Part shown: positions 25,662 through 39,600 of the stretch, one piece after another
Layout: each line of letters begins with the position of its first letter
Numbering within the stretch: position 1 is the first letter of the stretch
Source of the DNA: Gerris lacustris
Taxonomy: Eukaryota; Arthropoda; Insecta; Hemiptera; Gerridae
Assembly (NCBI GenBank): GCA_951217055.1
Contig: OX578281.1
Location: 63,304,043 to 63,368,042 of the forward strand
DNA length: 64,000 nucleotides
Reading direction: 5' to 3'
Translations under genes and position numbers: made by a program
The notes under the pieces: generated by a model
Databases searched by the model: none
Seen by the model: only the letters and a program-made list of their open reading frames with translations
What the model was told of the DNA's origin: nothing

Positions 25662-25865
25662 TTAATCATTGATTTTGTTGACTGCTTGGTATGGGTCACT
25701 CAAGTTTCCAATCACACTGTCAATTAAAACATAAAAATCTTCAACTTTGAATCGATTTTCTGGGTTCTTTGTGGATTTTTCTTGAAACCCATCGGGATAC
25801 GGCTTAGTAATTTTTCGCTTCTCAGTCTCAGTACCGGGAAATTCTCTCTCAAACTTAATCACCAC
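25662..25865 (-). pseudogene. hAT transposase fragment (ZMYM1/TTF-type family)
   Basis: The open fragment contains FKVEDFYVLIDSVIGNL, which resembles the block of zinc-finger MYM-like hAT transposases in which a long helix precedes the RNase-H DDE core (F+V-x-FY-x-x-x-D-x-x-x-x-x-L). It is only 67 codons, with no remaining DDE residues and no partner exons seen, so it is non-functional. Its position inside a hAT element supports the assignment. Confidence 0.5.
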
Positions 25866-26527
25866 ACCTGGCTGACAACTTTAATGTTAACTAATATTAT
25901 TTTTAATTATTATTACGAATAAAATTATGTTATATTTCAATTATAAATATTGGCGTGATTGGGTGTTCAGGGCTTGAGAAGCGGGGCCCTTTAGGGGAGG
26001 GTCCGGGCCCCCCGGCATCAGCCGTAGGTACCTGCCACCCCCTCTCGACGGGCCTGCATCGAAAAGACCATAATTATAAAAAAAAAACGTATTTTGTCAA
26101 TAAACAATAAAATATTTTTTTCGAAATTTCCAAAAAGTGGTATCTTTACTTTTGGTCGAAGAATGTTCAGGAATTTTTTCAGATTTTTTGCACTTCACTT
26201 AAGCGAGATAGAGGGGGGGGGGGGGCACGTTTCACACCCACTTCAAACTTGCCTACGCTAACCCTATCAAAGTTATAATTCTTATAGCTTGTTATAGCTC
26301 GACGTACCCTTTCATATGATACCCCTCACAGTGTCGAAAAAAAATATAAAAATTTTAACCCTTAAGTTTTTTTACCTTAATTTTTTTGAAAAATATTTTT
26401 CAAGACACATACATGCCAAATTTCAAAGTGATCGGACGAAAGGTGTAGCCGTGAGAGCATGCGACAGGACGGACGGACACACGCAGGAAAATATAAGGGT
26501 CCTTGGTTTTGCCTACGGACCCTAAAA

Positions 26528-28100
26528 ACATTTTAAAAAACTGACATTCGTATTCTACTCAGCAAACCCTTTCATTTGATACCCATATTATAGGCGTGCT
26601 TAAAAAATAACTAGTCCGCCATCTTGGGCTGTCTGCCATATTAGATTTAGAATGACGTAACTTAGCTAACCATGCATTGTCATCCAAACTAAACGTGTAT
26701 GCACAATTTCAATTCAATCGGTTGAGGATAACTACTATAAAATTCAGTTGCGAGATTTGACCCGAACATTACATAAATATATACAAACATAACTAGTTAA
26801 ATAAAAGCTTGTAATAATTCAAGATAAAAAGAACATTTTATATACAACGTTTTTAAATTTTCTGTTGAATCGTATGTAATGTTGATAATATAATTGTTAT
26901 TGTTATATAATATAGTTAGTGAAAAAAAAAATAGTTCCGAATTTATTAACTTCACATAAATATCAACCATCCAGAGAGCTGATCTTAAACCTATAAAAGG
27001 ATAAATCTTTGTACAACGGATCTCCCCAACACCATATCTAAAGCGTGCCATCGATATATTTTAAATAATATAATCGATATTTCCTGTTTTGCTGTCATTC
27101 AAAGTTTATCTATCACAAATTTGAGACCCGTCAAAATGAAGATTGCGTAAATATTGGATATGGCAAAACAAATAAAATAACTTGCGGATTTTTTCCGAAC
27201 TAACTTTCCGCACAGCAAAATTTGCTGAAAACTAATTACATTCTGCTGAAAGATGGCTAAAAGTATTAAAATAATGCATTGTCATCGTGTTCTGAGCTAT
27301 GCTAAAAGTTTCAAATGTCTAGCTATTCGGGAAGTTAGTTAGAAATCGATTGCCAGATTTGTACCGGACAAACAAACAAACAAGAATGCAAGCTAATAAA
27401 AACGTAGTAATAGTAAAATAACAACTATGATCATATTATATAATTTTAAAATATATTTTAGTTTAAAAACTCTAATTTAGATATAATAAACAATTGAGAT
27501 ATCAAAAAGGGAAGAGTTTACAACCCCGCCTATCTTATCTTATCACTTACAGTAATGATAACTAATGTTTGTGTTCCTTGAGTTTAGGCGCGCTCTATAC
27601 TAACTATAAGGTATTAATTAAAATTAATTTTAAATTTAAGGGAAAAAGGTAATTAAACTATAATTAAAACAACACATTTCATTTTTATATTATAAAAACC
27701 ATGTATTAAACATAATACTCTTCAAATTCTTAATTTAATATATACAATTAATACACATCATGTAAAATTTACACAAAAAAGTTTTTTTTTTTTCCATTTA
27801 TAATATATAATTTTTTTTATTTACCTGTATAAATTGGTTTTACAAAGAGTTTATTTTTTTTACAGTTAGAAACAGAACGTCCTTAACTGTTCTGTGAAAA
27901 CGGGAAGGGGGGAGCGCAAAGTGCACAAATTACTTTTATATATTATATTAAATATATATATAAAAAAACCAAATTGTTTTAAAAAAAAGTCGCCACAAAT
28001 TAAAAAAAAAATAAAAGAAAAAAAAAATCTAAAGATAAAATTCACTTTTTTACAAAATGTACAAGTAAACAACTTTTTATAATATATATATAATATTTAG
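26528..28100. other. No gene seen
   Basis: AT-rich. GACATTCGTATTCTACTC and GACCCGAACATT resemble internal pieces of decayed mariner-like repeats. There is no open frame with a recognisable domain. Confidence 0.35.
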
Positions 28101-29082
28101 AAGAAAAAAAATTGAAAACAAGACCTTTTTACATTTTCTCTTTAAAAAAAAAATAAAAGTTGATTATAATAATAATGAAAATTCTCCCATGTATTATTAC
28201 AAGAAAGATTCCGATTTAAATTACTTTGAAGAAACTTCGAGGCAAAAAAGTAATATAGTTGATTTAGAGTGTTTATTATTATAAAAATAAATCATTTTCC
28301 TAAACAATTTCTCAATAAATAAGTAAAAAAAGTTAAGAAATAAAGTTGAATTCGCTTAAAAGTTGAAAATGCATTATTTAAACTTGTTAATAAGATGTGA
28401 GGATGTTTATGTGAGGATTAAGTAAATCGCATGCGCAGTAGGGCTTTATTAGGTAGCAAGAAGAGGTTACCTTACTCTACAAGCACTTCGAAATACTATA
28501 TAGGGTGAGTCCAACCTCTTTATTAAATTACTACATCTCCATTTCCCACGCAGTCTTCGCTTCTGTTTAAATATTTATTATTTATAAATGGAAGGGCAAT
28601 TCAATAATGTACATCAAATGGTTAACAGTATTGTGCTCTGAATTGAAAATGAGCTTGGAAGGTTGTATCAAGGTTATTTAAGAATAACCTATTGATATAG
28701 ATACTTTAAAGGAGATATTTCTTAACCTTACATAAGCAACAGATGCATAGCGACTCTAGCGCAACCAGTCTCTCTTAATGAGAACCATTCTTGAAGTTAT
28801 AAAGCATTCAATCTCAATTAGTAATTAATATCTCACAGTAAACAAAATCTTAATTTGTAACAAGTTTTATAAGTAAGCATATAATATTATTATTAACTAT
28901 GTTTAAAAAGTGTTCTAGTAAATAATCCTCATAATTTTAAGAATAGTGCCTTTTTTTAATACATATATATTTCTCTTAGATGATGTTAAAGAACGGATAC
29001 TGATAAAAAATATGGCAGGTAAATCAGCTTTGCCTGAGGAACTATATGAAAAATCTTTTTCACAACAGTATTATAACTTCTA

Positions 29083-29275
29083 GAGCCTCATCCAGACTGC
29101 CGAGCCGAGCATTGGTCTCTACGCATGTCTAGCCTGAGATGCGCAGGCGCACTTTAGACTGGGCATGCGCAGGAGCATTTTAGACTGGGCATGCGCAGGC
29201 GCACTTTAGACTAGGCATGCGCAGAGACCGCACGGCTCGTTTCCTCTGTTCGGTTCGGCAGTCTGGACGAGGCTT
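29083..29275. mobile_element. MITE with GC-rich internal tandem of GCATGCGCAG
   Basis: Terminal inverted repeats AGCCTCATCCAGACTGCCGA and TCGGCAGTCTGGACGAGGCT are about 20 bp. Inside are four roughly 26-bp units of the form GCATGCGCAGGCGCACTTT. The element is far more GC-rich than its surroundings. Confidence 0.75.
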
Positions 29276-29596
29276 AAACAAAACAATAGGCAAATGTTAT
29301 ATAATATTTACTTAGGAATATTAAATAGTAAGCAATACTACTTCACGAAGAAAGTATTGAGTGTAAACAAAATATTATTTTATTATTCTTTTTTTTTTAA
29401 GAAACATTTAAAAGTGCATTGAGGTAAAAGAAGTACTGCACAATGGTCTTCATTGTATTCGAAATGTAGGAACATTAATATACTTAATTTTAAAATACTT
29501 TTAAGCCACAAAAAAATTAAGTTTCTTCAAAACAATTCAAGACTTTAAGGTGTTCCATAAATAGAAGTTAGTAGTTTATTGACAAAAAAAAAATTA

Positions 29597-29643
<47 letters not shown>

Positions 29644-30735
29644 GAGATTGTGGAAGAAGGTCTTAACTTAGCACATTATTTTTAAAAAAAATAATAATAA
29701 AAAATTAAATACTTTATATACACATAATTACAAATATAATATTTTAATTTTATTATTTTTTTTTTTTTCATTTTATTATTGTGGTGTATAATTCGTGTAA
29801 ATACTAACAAAAAAAAATCCATTTAATTTCTGTTACATGTTTGTTGTTTCTGATTCATACTTAAATTTACCTAATAAATAAATATTATTAAAAAAATATT
29901 TATTTATAATTAAATATAAATCCAGTTTGATTCACTTCAAATCAGAATAATCTTGAAAGTTAATTGTGAATTTTAAATGTATTTTATAAGACACAGAATA
30001 CATTTTTTTATTTATTTTTTCTTTTTAACAGTAAGTGGTTTAAAACTGAACTTTTACAATAAATAAAAGTAATTTTATTTAGTTAAAGTATTTATTAGGT
30101 ATATATGGCAAAGTGAGATCTTAATAAAAAAAAAATAATAATAATAATAATAAACAAAAATAATAAAATAGTATTTTTTTATTTTATACAAAACCAATTG
30201 TTTCGTCACGAAATTAATTAATAACTATATACACTTTATAATTAATACAACAAAGTAGAATATATATATATTTATTATATAAATTTTAATTATACATATA
30301 TATTTTTTTTTTAATTTAATTTAAATATTTAAAATGACTTTGATATTGCTTCGAGTAAAATTTCATATAAAAAAAGAACTAATAAAAAAAAAAAAAAATT
30401 GATTAGGCCATATCTGTACAAAAGGGAAGAGGGGTGAATTATTAGTATTAGTATTGAGCCAAAAATAAATGTTTAAGGTAGATTTGGTTATAACTAAGGA
30501 TTACAAAGATTGAGAGGGGATAATAATTAATTAATTAAAATTATAGATATAAAGAAGGATAATATGATTAATTAATTGGAATTATGTAATTAATTTATTA
30601 GATAGTCAAATGAAAGAATAATTTACTTATTATAAATTTAATTAAAATGTAATTTTATGTTGAATTATTTGACAAAAGAGCCCATAATAGGCTTAAAAAC
30701 ATAGTAAGGAAGTGGAGGTAAACATGGTCCCTCAA

Positions 30736-30789
30736 TATGGGGTGTTTATACTTGACTGCTTTAAGCAGTGAAGCGAAAAACACCCCATA
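30736..30789. other. Two-stem hairpin in the AT-rich tract
   Basis: TATGGGGTGTTT (30736-30747) pairs with AAACACCCCATA (30778-30789). Inside, ACTGCTT (30755-30761) pairs with AAGCAGT (30763-30769) across a single T. A related ACACCTTATAC occurs just downstream. Function unknown. Confidence 0.5.
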
Positions 30790-31705
30790 CAAGTTATACA
30801 AATAACACCTTATACAAGAACAGATAAACGCCTCGAAGCTAGAAACCTGCTTGTATCGAGGTATATAATGGGGCTTATACTTTCTTGGGTGATTTTATAT
30901 TGATACAATAAAAAAAAATTATTCAGTCGTCACAATTCAAATGAACATTTAAGAGAACTGTGGTTAAAAAAAATGTATAATCATAAACACAAGATAACTT
31001 GAAAGCCTTAAATAGATAAGAAATTTAAAACGAGCTCTATTTTAACAATCTGTACGTTTGTAAATACCTTTAAAAATTAGGCAAATGCTTTAAAAATACG
31101 CATGCAGAAACCAAATATTGCTGCATTAGCACATTCTACAAAATTGAAAAATAACTCTAGTACTGTTAGCTAATGCTATGGAGATATCACCACAATCATA
31201 GAAAGTATATCACTACAATTATAGAAAGTATATCACCACAAATAACTCTCATACCTCCACCTAATTAGCATGTTTTTTTTTCCTTTTGTACTTTAAAAAA
31301 AAAAGGATGAACCAATTTAAAATAAAATAAAAGATATTTCTTCAACTGAAATAATCGTTATTTAATGTTATTAACGTTGTTATCACATTATAAATGGCTC
31401 ATACTACCACAAATTATAAAACTTTTTTTTTGTTGTTGAAGACATTTTTTTAAAAAAGATTATTGTAACATAATTTAAGTCATGTTATGTGTCTCAATAA
31501 GGCGACGTAAACTTTAAACTTTATAATATTTTGCTGTTTTTGATGGACGAAAAAAATATTTTTAAAAAAAACATAAGATCACTTAAATTTATAAATAAAC
31601 TGTTGATCAATTGTTACAATATTACAATTAATAGTAACAATAATAATTATTTTAAACTCAGATATTGTTTAATAATAAATAATTGAACAAAAAAATATAA
31701 TTGAT

Positions 31706-31736
<31 letters not shown>

Positions 31737-34700
31737 TAGTTGAGTTTATTTACTAAATGATTACATTTATCAATAAGACTAATTACTATTAACACAATTT
31801 ATTAATTTTATTTTATATACTATAAAATAGTCATTAACCGGGAGAAAAAAAAGAAACTGGCCCAAAAGAGTTAAAAAAAACATTTTTCATTTTATGTACT
31901 TTATGTTACACAAGAATGAAAAAAAAAAAAAAAAAAAATTAGAATACACTTATCAAGGGAAAACTTGGTTGGCTATAAAACAATAATTTTTATACAAAAA
32001 ATATTTTTTTAAAATACACCTTTTTAATGTATGTGTTATTAAATTTATTTATATTACACTCAAACAGACGTTTTAAATTTTTTTTTTTTTTTTTTAGGCC
32101 TAATACAAGTTATGGAGGTTTTTTTTTATCTGGACGGCTAATTTAAAATAAAATTAGCTACAATTAATTATTTTTTTTAGCTAGAAATTTACAAAATAAA
32201 AAATGTTTCAATGGAGAAAATTGGTTAAATAGATTGGAAGATTTATTTAAAATCTAGAGCAAAAATATTAAATTGAAGCGAATGAATTAGAAAAAATAAA
32301 AACACATTAACTTTTTAAGAATTTAAGATAAGATATTAACAATTAATAAACCATAATTATTATTATTGCAAATAAGGAAAAAATTATAAAAATATTTCAC
32401 TCTTAAATTTATTTAGCTTTTGTTTTTAATGCTGTCTTCAATCTTTATTTTATTTTATTTTTTTTTGTTTTAAAGACGAGATTTTAAGGTCTTAAAAATA
32501 ACTTTAATTTTTACATATAGTAATAAATTTTCAGTAAAGTTAAAATTAAATTTTTTTTTTTTTAATTTCAAATTACAATTGATTCGTGATTGTTTGTATA
32601 AATTGACCGGTTGTAAGGATTAATTCTTTCAATTGTATTTTTTAACTCCATTTTGGAACTTCACCTTTGTGACTAATTTTCTAAGACTTTTCTTAAAGAT
32701 TAATTGCCTTTAATTTTGTCACAATTTCAAAGATACGTTTTTTTTGTAAATACGTTGATAATTAACATTAAACATGGATGAAAAAAAATAAATAAGACAA
32801 ATAAAACAAAGGAAATATTAAAATTTCACTTTAAATGTTTTATGTTACTGAATCTGAATTAAATATTTATCTATGCTTATATAATATTTTCTTTCTGTTT
32901 ACTGATGTAAAAGAAATATATTTTTTGTTGAAGTTGAAAGTATAATTTATTGTATGTATTACTTGTCTGGTGGCAGAATGACCTTGGATAAATAACTCAT
33001 ATTTGTGTCGAATTATAGCCATAATGATAAATAACATTTGTAATTGAGTATGTAATTACTTTCAAATACATAATATATATTTATGAATAAATTGCCTTGT
33101 TTCGCAATTTTTTAAAAAGGGGTTTTTTAAAACAGACGTTTTTTTTAAAAACAGTTTAAAATAAACGTTCAAAGAAAATAAATAAATATTGTCATAAATC
33201 AATGTAGAAAAACATCGTAGCGAATCAGATAAATATAGAATTATATTTGATTTAATACTAGAAAAATAAAAAATAAAACTTTCTTTTTTTTTTATACATC
33301 ACAAAAGAGCTAGTGGATTTTGTTAAATTAAATTATAGTAACTGTGTTGAAGGGTTTTTTTTTTTTTTTTTTTTAAAGTAAATTACCTAAATTAAATTAA
33401 ATTTTATAGCCGATTAGAAGTGCGAAATTAATTGTTATTGCTAATTGGATGTTTAAAAATAGTATTATAACAGATAAGAATTAGCTAAATTAATTTTAAT
33501 CAGCTGATTACAATATTGTGAGGCTGATTTTAAATTAAATAACTGATAATAAATTCGTACGATATTTGATTTAGCCTTTTATAATTTATATTATTTGATC
33601 AAATTTGCAGCATTAGATATTGTTCGAATTCAAGTGCTAAAAGTAATTTATTATTCAGATTGTATGAATATATTATTATATATTTAAGAGTGAAATACTT
33701 TTATAAAACATGGGAAAAACTATTAAGCCTTATTTTAAATACAAACTAGCGTCACAGATAATAAAAAAGTTGAAAAAAAAAAATGTCAAAGGAACTAAAG
33801 AAAAAGTAAAGAAAAATAAAAATTAATAAAAAAAATAAAAAATACCTTGCAATCTTGAAGTAATCCACGATTATAAAAAAGTCCAATATTATTTTATATA
33901 CATACTTAAAGAAAGGAAAAGCCTAACTTTAAATATATTAAATATTACAAAATATTTTTTTTTTGTTTTTATAAAAAAAAAAAAAAAATTAATAAACAGC
34001 ACCCAAACAAAAATTAAAGAAATGTTGTTGAATTAAATAAATTTAAAAAAAAAAAAAGATTACAACACAATAAGAAATAAATAATTTTTTTTTTTTTCAA
34101 AACTTTATAATGTTTAAACTAACTAGAAATCAATTAATAATTAAGTATGAAAAAAATAGGTCCCAGCAACAGAAATATTAATAAAGTAGTAACAATCGAT
34201 AAAGAAAATAATATGTATGATTAATACTGGATATTAATAATAATTAGAAATGTAAACAGAATAAGTATAAATTAAAGAAAAGAAAAATCATTAAATCAAA
34301 ATAAAATATCAATGAACTAAGTATTTAATACAAGAATACGTCATTAAAAAATAATAGTGGAAATAAAATATTATACATATTTCTTCTTGTACATAATTAA
34401 TACTTTAATTGTGTTTAAAGAATTAATTATGAATAATTAATATAGTTAATTGAGTTAAGAAAGTTATTTTGGAGGATTTTTTTAGTTTTGACTTTACAAA
34501 TTATGAACAAATAAGATAAGATAGTTCAATTTGTTCTTAGTTATTGTGTTTTTATTATTTGAATTTAAAGAACTAAGTAAAAACATAATCAACATAAAAG
34601 TTTATTGTTAGTTTTTTAAAATCATAATTAAAATTATTTAATAGATCAGTTTCGAAAATTCGAATTGGTCCAATGTCAGTGAACCAAATGAGATTACCAA

Positions 34701-35990
34701 TATAGGATAAGTCGAAACTGGTTCTGAATTAAATATGATTTTACCAATTAAATTATTTTTAATACGAAATTGAAAATTATTATTGCTTTATTTTTTATAT
34801 TATTATTATTGATTTTACAAAAGAACAGGATTATTAACAAAATACTTGAACGATTAAAATAAAATAATAAAAGTAAGCATTAAAACTTACACGTATAAAA
34901 GATAAGTCAATTTAAAAAGTTAGTGAAAAACAAACAAAAAAAAAAACGAAGTAAAGAAGTTTACCGATTTTAAGTTTACTTTTAGTTCTAGATACTTTTT
35001 TTATTTTAATTCACTGAATTCTGTAGCCAATAAAAAAAAAAATCTCAGTAAAGGTAAAAAATATAAACTTTTTCCTATAGAGTTGTAAAAAAACTGAATT
35101 AAAGTCCGGTATGAAACAAAGGGGGAAAAATGGATCGTAAAAAAAAAAATTACGTTATTTTTACTTTCAATATCAAAACGAATTATTTGTAACAACCCAA
35201 TCGTAAAAAAAGGAGCAATAAAAAGAAATATTACCAGAAGGATAATTTAAAAGAAGAAAAAAAAAATATGTACAATAAAAAGTAATTTTTAGTAACATAC
35301 CCCTCTTCCTTTAACATCACGTAGGTTTAGAAAATAAAAGATAACTCAATCGACTTATTTAAAGTACATTGAACAAAATCATAATCAACTTATATAAGTT
35401 GCATTGATAAGACACAATCAGTTGTTTACGCCCTTATAATGACTATGTTGCTGAGACTTATAAATCTCATACCTTATCAGAATTAGAATTGATAACAGCC
35501 CCTAAATAAAGGGCAATAAATTAATTTACAATTATATGTAAAAAAAAAGAGAAATATATGATAAACAATAATTAATTTATAAAATAGTACCTTTAGAAAA
35601 AAAAAAAAAGATTTAAGAATATTACATTAAAAACCTCATAGACATAAATAGTAGAGCTATACAATGTTAAAAATAATATTACTTTTTATTTTTATTTAAT
35701 GTAAAGGCTCAAGCTAAAGTTAGAAAATATTTGTTTAACAATTAAAATAAATAAAAAAAAAAAACGTATTAGGTAGTCTAAAAAAAAACCCAATACAATG
35801 GAGGATATTGTGTTTTTTTTACAATAGATTTAATTTATTCATATTTTATCAAATATTTCGAGATAATTTACTCACGACTATTCTTATAGTGGTTGAGATA
35901 ATAAACAAATATATAATTTAAAAAAAAAATTGTTAGGTATTAAGATTAATATTAACAAATTCTTTTATAAAATTATACTAAACATAAAGA

Positions 35991-37120
35991 ATCTACTCAA
36001 AAGGATGAACGTTTTGAGTATAATTTAACTCTTTTATGTTATTCAGTTGAATTATATCATTATACATAATCAGCAAATAGAAAGAGCTTTTAAGAAATCC
36101 AATGAAACAAAAAGAATCTACTCAAAAGAATGAACTTTTTGAGTATAATAACTCTTTTATGTTATTCAGTTGAATTATATCATTATACATAATCAGCAAA
36201 TAGAAAGAGCTTTTAAGAAATCCAATGAAACTAAAAGAATCTACTCAAAAGAATGAACTTTTTGAGTATAATTTAACTCTTATACGTTATTTCAATTGAG
36301 TTATATCATTATACATTATCAGAAAATAGAAAGAGCTTTTAAGAAATCAAATGAAACAAAAGGAATCTACTCAAAAGAATGAACTTTTTGAGTATAATTT
36401 AACTCTTTTATGTTATTCAATTGAATTATGTCATTATACATCATCAGCAAATAGAAAGAGCTTTTAAGAAATCAAATGAAACAATAGGAAATCTACTCAA
36501 AAGAATGAACTTTTTGAGTTTAATTTAACTCTTTTATGTTATTCAATTGAATTATGTCATTATACATCATCAGCAAATCGAAAGAGCTTTTAAGAAATCA
36601 AATGAAACAAAAAGAATCTACTCAAAAGAATAAACTTTTTGAGTATAATTTAACTCTTTTATGTTATTTCAATTGAATTATGTCATTATACATCACGAGT
36701 AAAATAGAAAGAGCTTTTAAGAAATCAAATGAAACAATAGGAAATCTACTCAAAAGAATGAACTTTTGGAGATTAATTTGACTCTTTTATGTTATTTCAA
36801 TTGAATTATGTCATATTATACATCATCAGAATATAGAAAGAGCTTTTAAGAAATCAAATGAAACAAAAGTAATCTACTCTAAAGAATGAACTTTTTGAGT
36901 ATAATTCAACTCTTTTATGTTATTCGATTGAATTATGTCATTATACATCATGAGTAAAATAGAAAGAGCTTTTAAGAAATCAAATGAAACAAAAAGAAAT
37001 CTACTCAAAAGAATAAACACTCATATAGTTTATATATCAGCTCTAATATATTATTCAATTAATAAAAATGTCCATCATACATCATCAGCAGGGAGAAAAA
37101 GCTTTAAAGAAATCAAATGA
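35991..37120. repeat. Minisatellite, nine units of 123-128 bp
   Basis: Units begin ATCTACTCAAAAGAATGAAC at 35991, 36116, 36239, 36365, 36491, 36616, 36744, 36872 and 36999. Each has a small inverted repeat ACTCAAAA...TTTTGAGT and the block AGAAAGAGCTTTTAAGAAAT. The last unit is degenerate. Confidence 0.93.
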
Positions 37121-39600
37121 AATTTGAGGACAACTATAAAGAATAGGACTTCTCAGATTCTACCTGAACCTGACTCTTCAGGCCTTATGCAGGTAATGGC
37201 GTCATGATATTAAAAAAGCGGTTCAGTGATCTTTTGATTCAGCGATTATAAAGATTAGGAATTTTTCCAGTTTAACTTGTAATAATTTTTGTTCTATTTC
37301 CAATAATTATTTCTTTTTATAAAAACAAAACTAAATATTGCTCACAGTTGCGTAATATTTATTTTACCACTAATTCGAATAAAATAGAACATAACAATTA
37401 TTAAGTCCATAAAAATTCAATCCAAATAATAAATATAATATAATTAGATTTGTAACAAACTTTATTCTATCTTTAGCTTGAGCCTAATTGTAATTCTTAT
37501 ACATTTATAATATAAAATTTAATAAACATGCATTGTACAATTTTTATTTGCCATTTTTTTTTTACAATACAATTTGCTTTTTTTTAAATTTTATTAATTT
37601 AAACCCATTAAAGAGGATATAGGAAACTAAATTGACTCAATGCGTGCATTTGTTTAAACCTTTTTTTTTTTTTAATTAAGTATTTATATTAATTTTTTTT
37701 TTACAAAATAACACCAATTTATATTTTTGATAATAAACGAAATCTAATTTTGGTTCTCGTCAAACCAAATTTGTATTGGTGGGCGGGTTAAAAATTGTTT
37801 TTTTTTACGTCCAGTAATGATTTATAATTGGTATTAAACCATAATAATTACTTCAAAAGTATAATCTCTACACCACCCCTCCAAAAAAAAAAAATCAAAA
37901 AACACTTGTATATTAAAAAAATATTTAAGAAATTAAATGGATCAGAAAAAAATAATATTTAAAAAAGAACGAATTCTAACATTATCTATTTTTACAAATA
38001 GACAAAATAAATTGTAGATTTTAATGAAACTTTATTTACCAAACTCAGGTGTAGGATTGACGAGAACAATAAAAAATGTTATTTTAATTTAAACTTTTTT
38101 TTTTTTTAGTAAAAGAACGGACTTATAATAGCACCATAAAAAAATAATAATAATATACATTTTTTTCCGGTCTCAAATGAAACGTGTGTTTTTTGTCCAT
38201 TTGCATTATAAACTCGTTGTAAAATATTGTTAAATATTATATTTTAAACCAAAGACGTAAAAGGTAGGATTAAGGAATCCAAGGTATGTTATTACGCAAA
38301 CATAAAAGTGCTATAATTCAAAGTCAAAAACATCGGCTGAGAATAAAAATCCATTCTTTTCTTAAAAAAAAACCAATATCCAAAAAAATAATGCACACAA
38401 ATGTGCGGATTTCTAGCGTAACACAATAAACATTTAAACACTACCCTACATACTTACAGCCTGACTTATTTAATTTTTTTTTTTTTCATTTTTTTCTTTT
38501 TTTTTGACAAAATCTTCAATCAGTCTTAAGAATTGTATAGCACAAAGGGTACTTTGATTTAATTTTTTTCTTCTTCTTGGGGTATTTAATTTACTGTTAT
38601 AAACATTATTTTTATATGGGTACCCACATAGTTATATGGCTTTCTATTATACAGTTATAAATAAATAAGAAAAAAAAATTGTGTGAGGCAGAAATGTTTG
38701 ATTAAAGTCAAATTAAAAAAATAACAGATACAAAAAAATGTAAAGAATATTATAATTTTTTTATTATCCACACAAAATGTTTTTAACTGTTCATACCATA
38801 AAAAGACTCATATAACTATGTGTTTTATCTTTTATTTTTACAAATTTATTTTTTTTTACATTAAAAATTATCCTTAAATATTAATAAAAAAAAATGAGAC
38901 AACATCGATTTTTATTTTTTTACGAAAATTACGATAAATTGGAATAAGCTTTTTTTTCTTATTTTTTTTAAAATTTAATTAGGAAAAATAATTGATCGTG
39001 GCAAAAAACTGGTCCAAATGCATTAAAGGATATGTCCCTAATTTTAGTTACAATAACGGTAGATAATATTATTTTAAAAATTCTTCTTTTTTTTTCAACT
39101 TCACTCACACACAAAAAAAAATGGTTAAAAAAAAATATATTTTAAAAAAAGCTCATTGTGTACTTAGCGAACATAAATTATGTACTACATTCTTATATAT
39201 TTATAATCTTCGTTGGACTAACAAATGTAGCAGAAAACCCGTTTCACACATTTATGTTCTTCTGATAATTAATTACTTACAAACCGATAAATTACAAAAT
39301 GAAAGGAAAAAATATAGTTTGGAATTACAAATAATGGCTATTTTAACACAGGGCACATTGAATATATAATATTATACAGAATCCTAAAATCTATCATTTC
39401 CCCTTAATGAAAACACATTTAAAAACGTTAAAAATATTTTTTTTTGTTTATTATTTTTGTGTTATGTATACTACTTATCACATCAATTATAAAATTAAAA
39501 AACGGGAAAAATATAAAGATACAGCTCAAGTCGGTAAATTTCTCTTACCGTACGTAGACTTTCTGTAAATGTGATAATATAGTAGGTACATACTTATAAC
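37121..39600. other. No gene; AT-rich tract downstream of Rap2
   Basis: Same character as 28101-35990: homopolymers, no transposon ends, no coding signal. The small open frame at 39121-39369 has no domain and biased Lys/Asn/Tyr content. Candidate 3' UTR of Rap2. Confidence 0.4.

Larger units (their letters stand above)
22727..26056. mobile_element. hAT-superfamily transposon relic, 3330 bp, with exact ends
   Basis: Terminal inverted repeats CAGGCCCGTCGAGAG and CTCTCGACGGGCCTG (15 bp, perfect) are flanked by an 8-bp target duplication CATCGAAA (22719-22726 and 26057-26064). The 8-bp duplication and CAG-type end define hAT. A transposase remnant lies near the right end on the minus strand (25662-25865). 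Two Helitron-like 3' ends are nested inside. Confidence 0.85.
22501..26527 (+). mobile_element. Family D element, copy 2, split by a hAT insertion
   Basis: The left part 22501-22726 and right part 26057-26527 match the 11469-12131 copy in order. Between them lies a 3.3-kb element flanked by duplicated CATCGAAA. Joined, this is a copy of about 0.7 kb. Confidence 0.8.
28101..35990. other. AT-rich tract with few mobile elements; no gene recognised
   Basis: Composition is strongly AT with many A/T homopolymers and (AT)n at about 29596-29642. Apart from one MITE (29083-29275) no transposon ends were found, in contrast to both sides. There is no coding frame longer than noise. It lies downstream of Rap2, so part may be a long 3' UTR or 3' regulatory sequence; that is inference. 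Confidence 0.5.
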
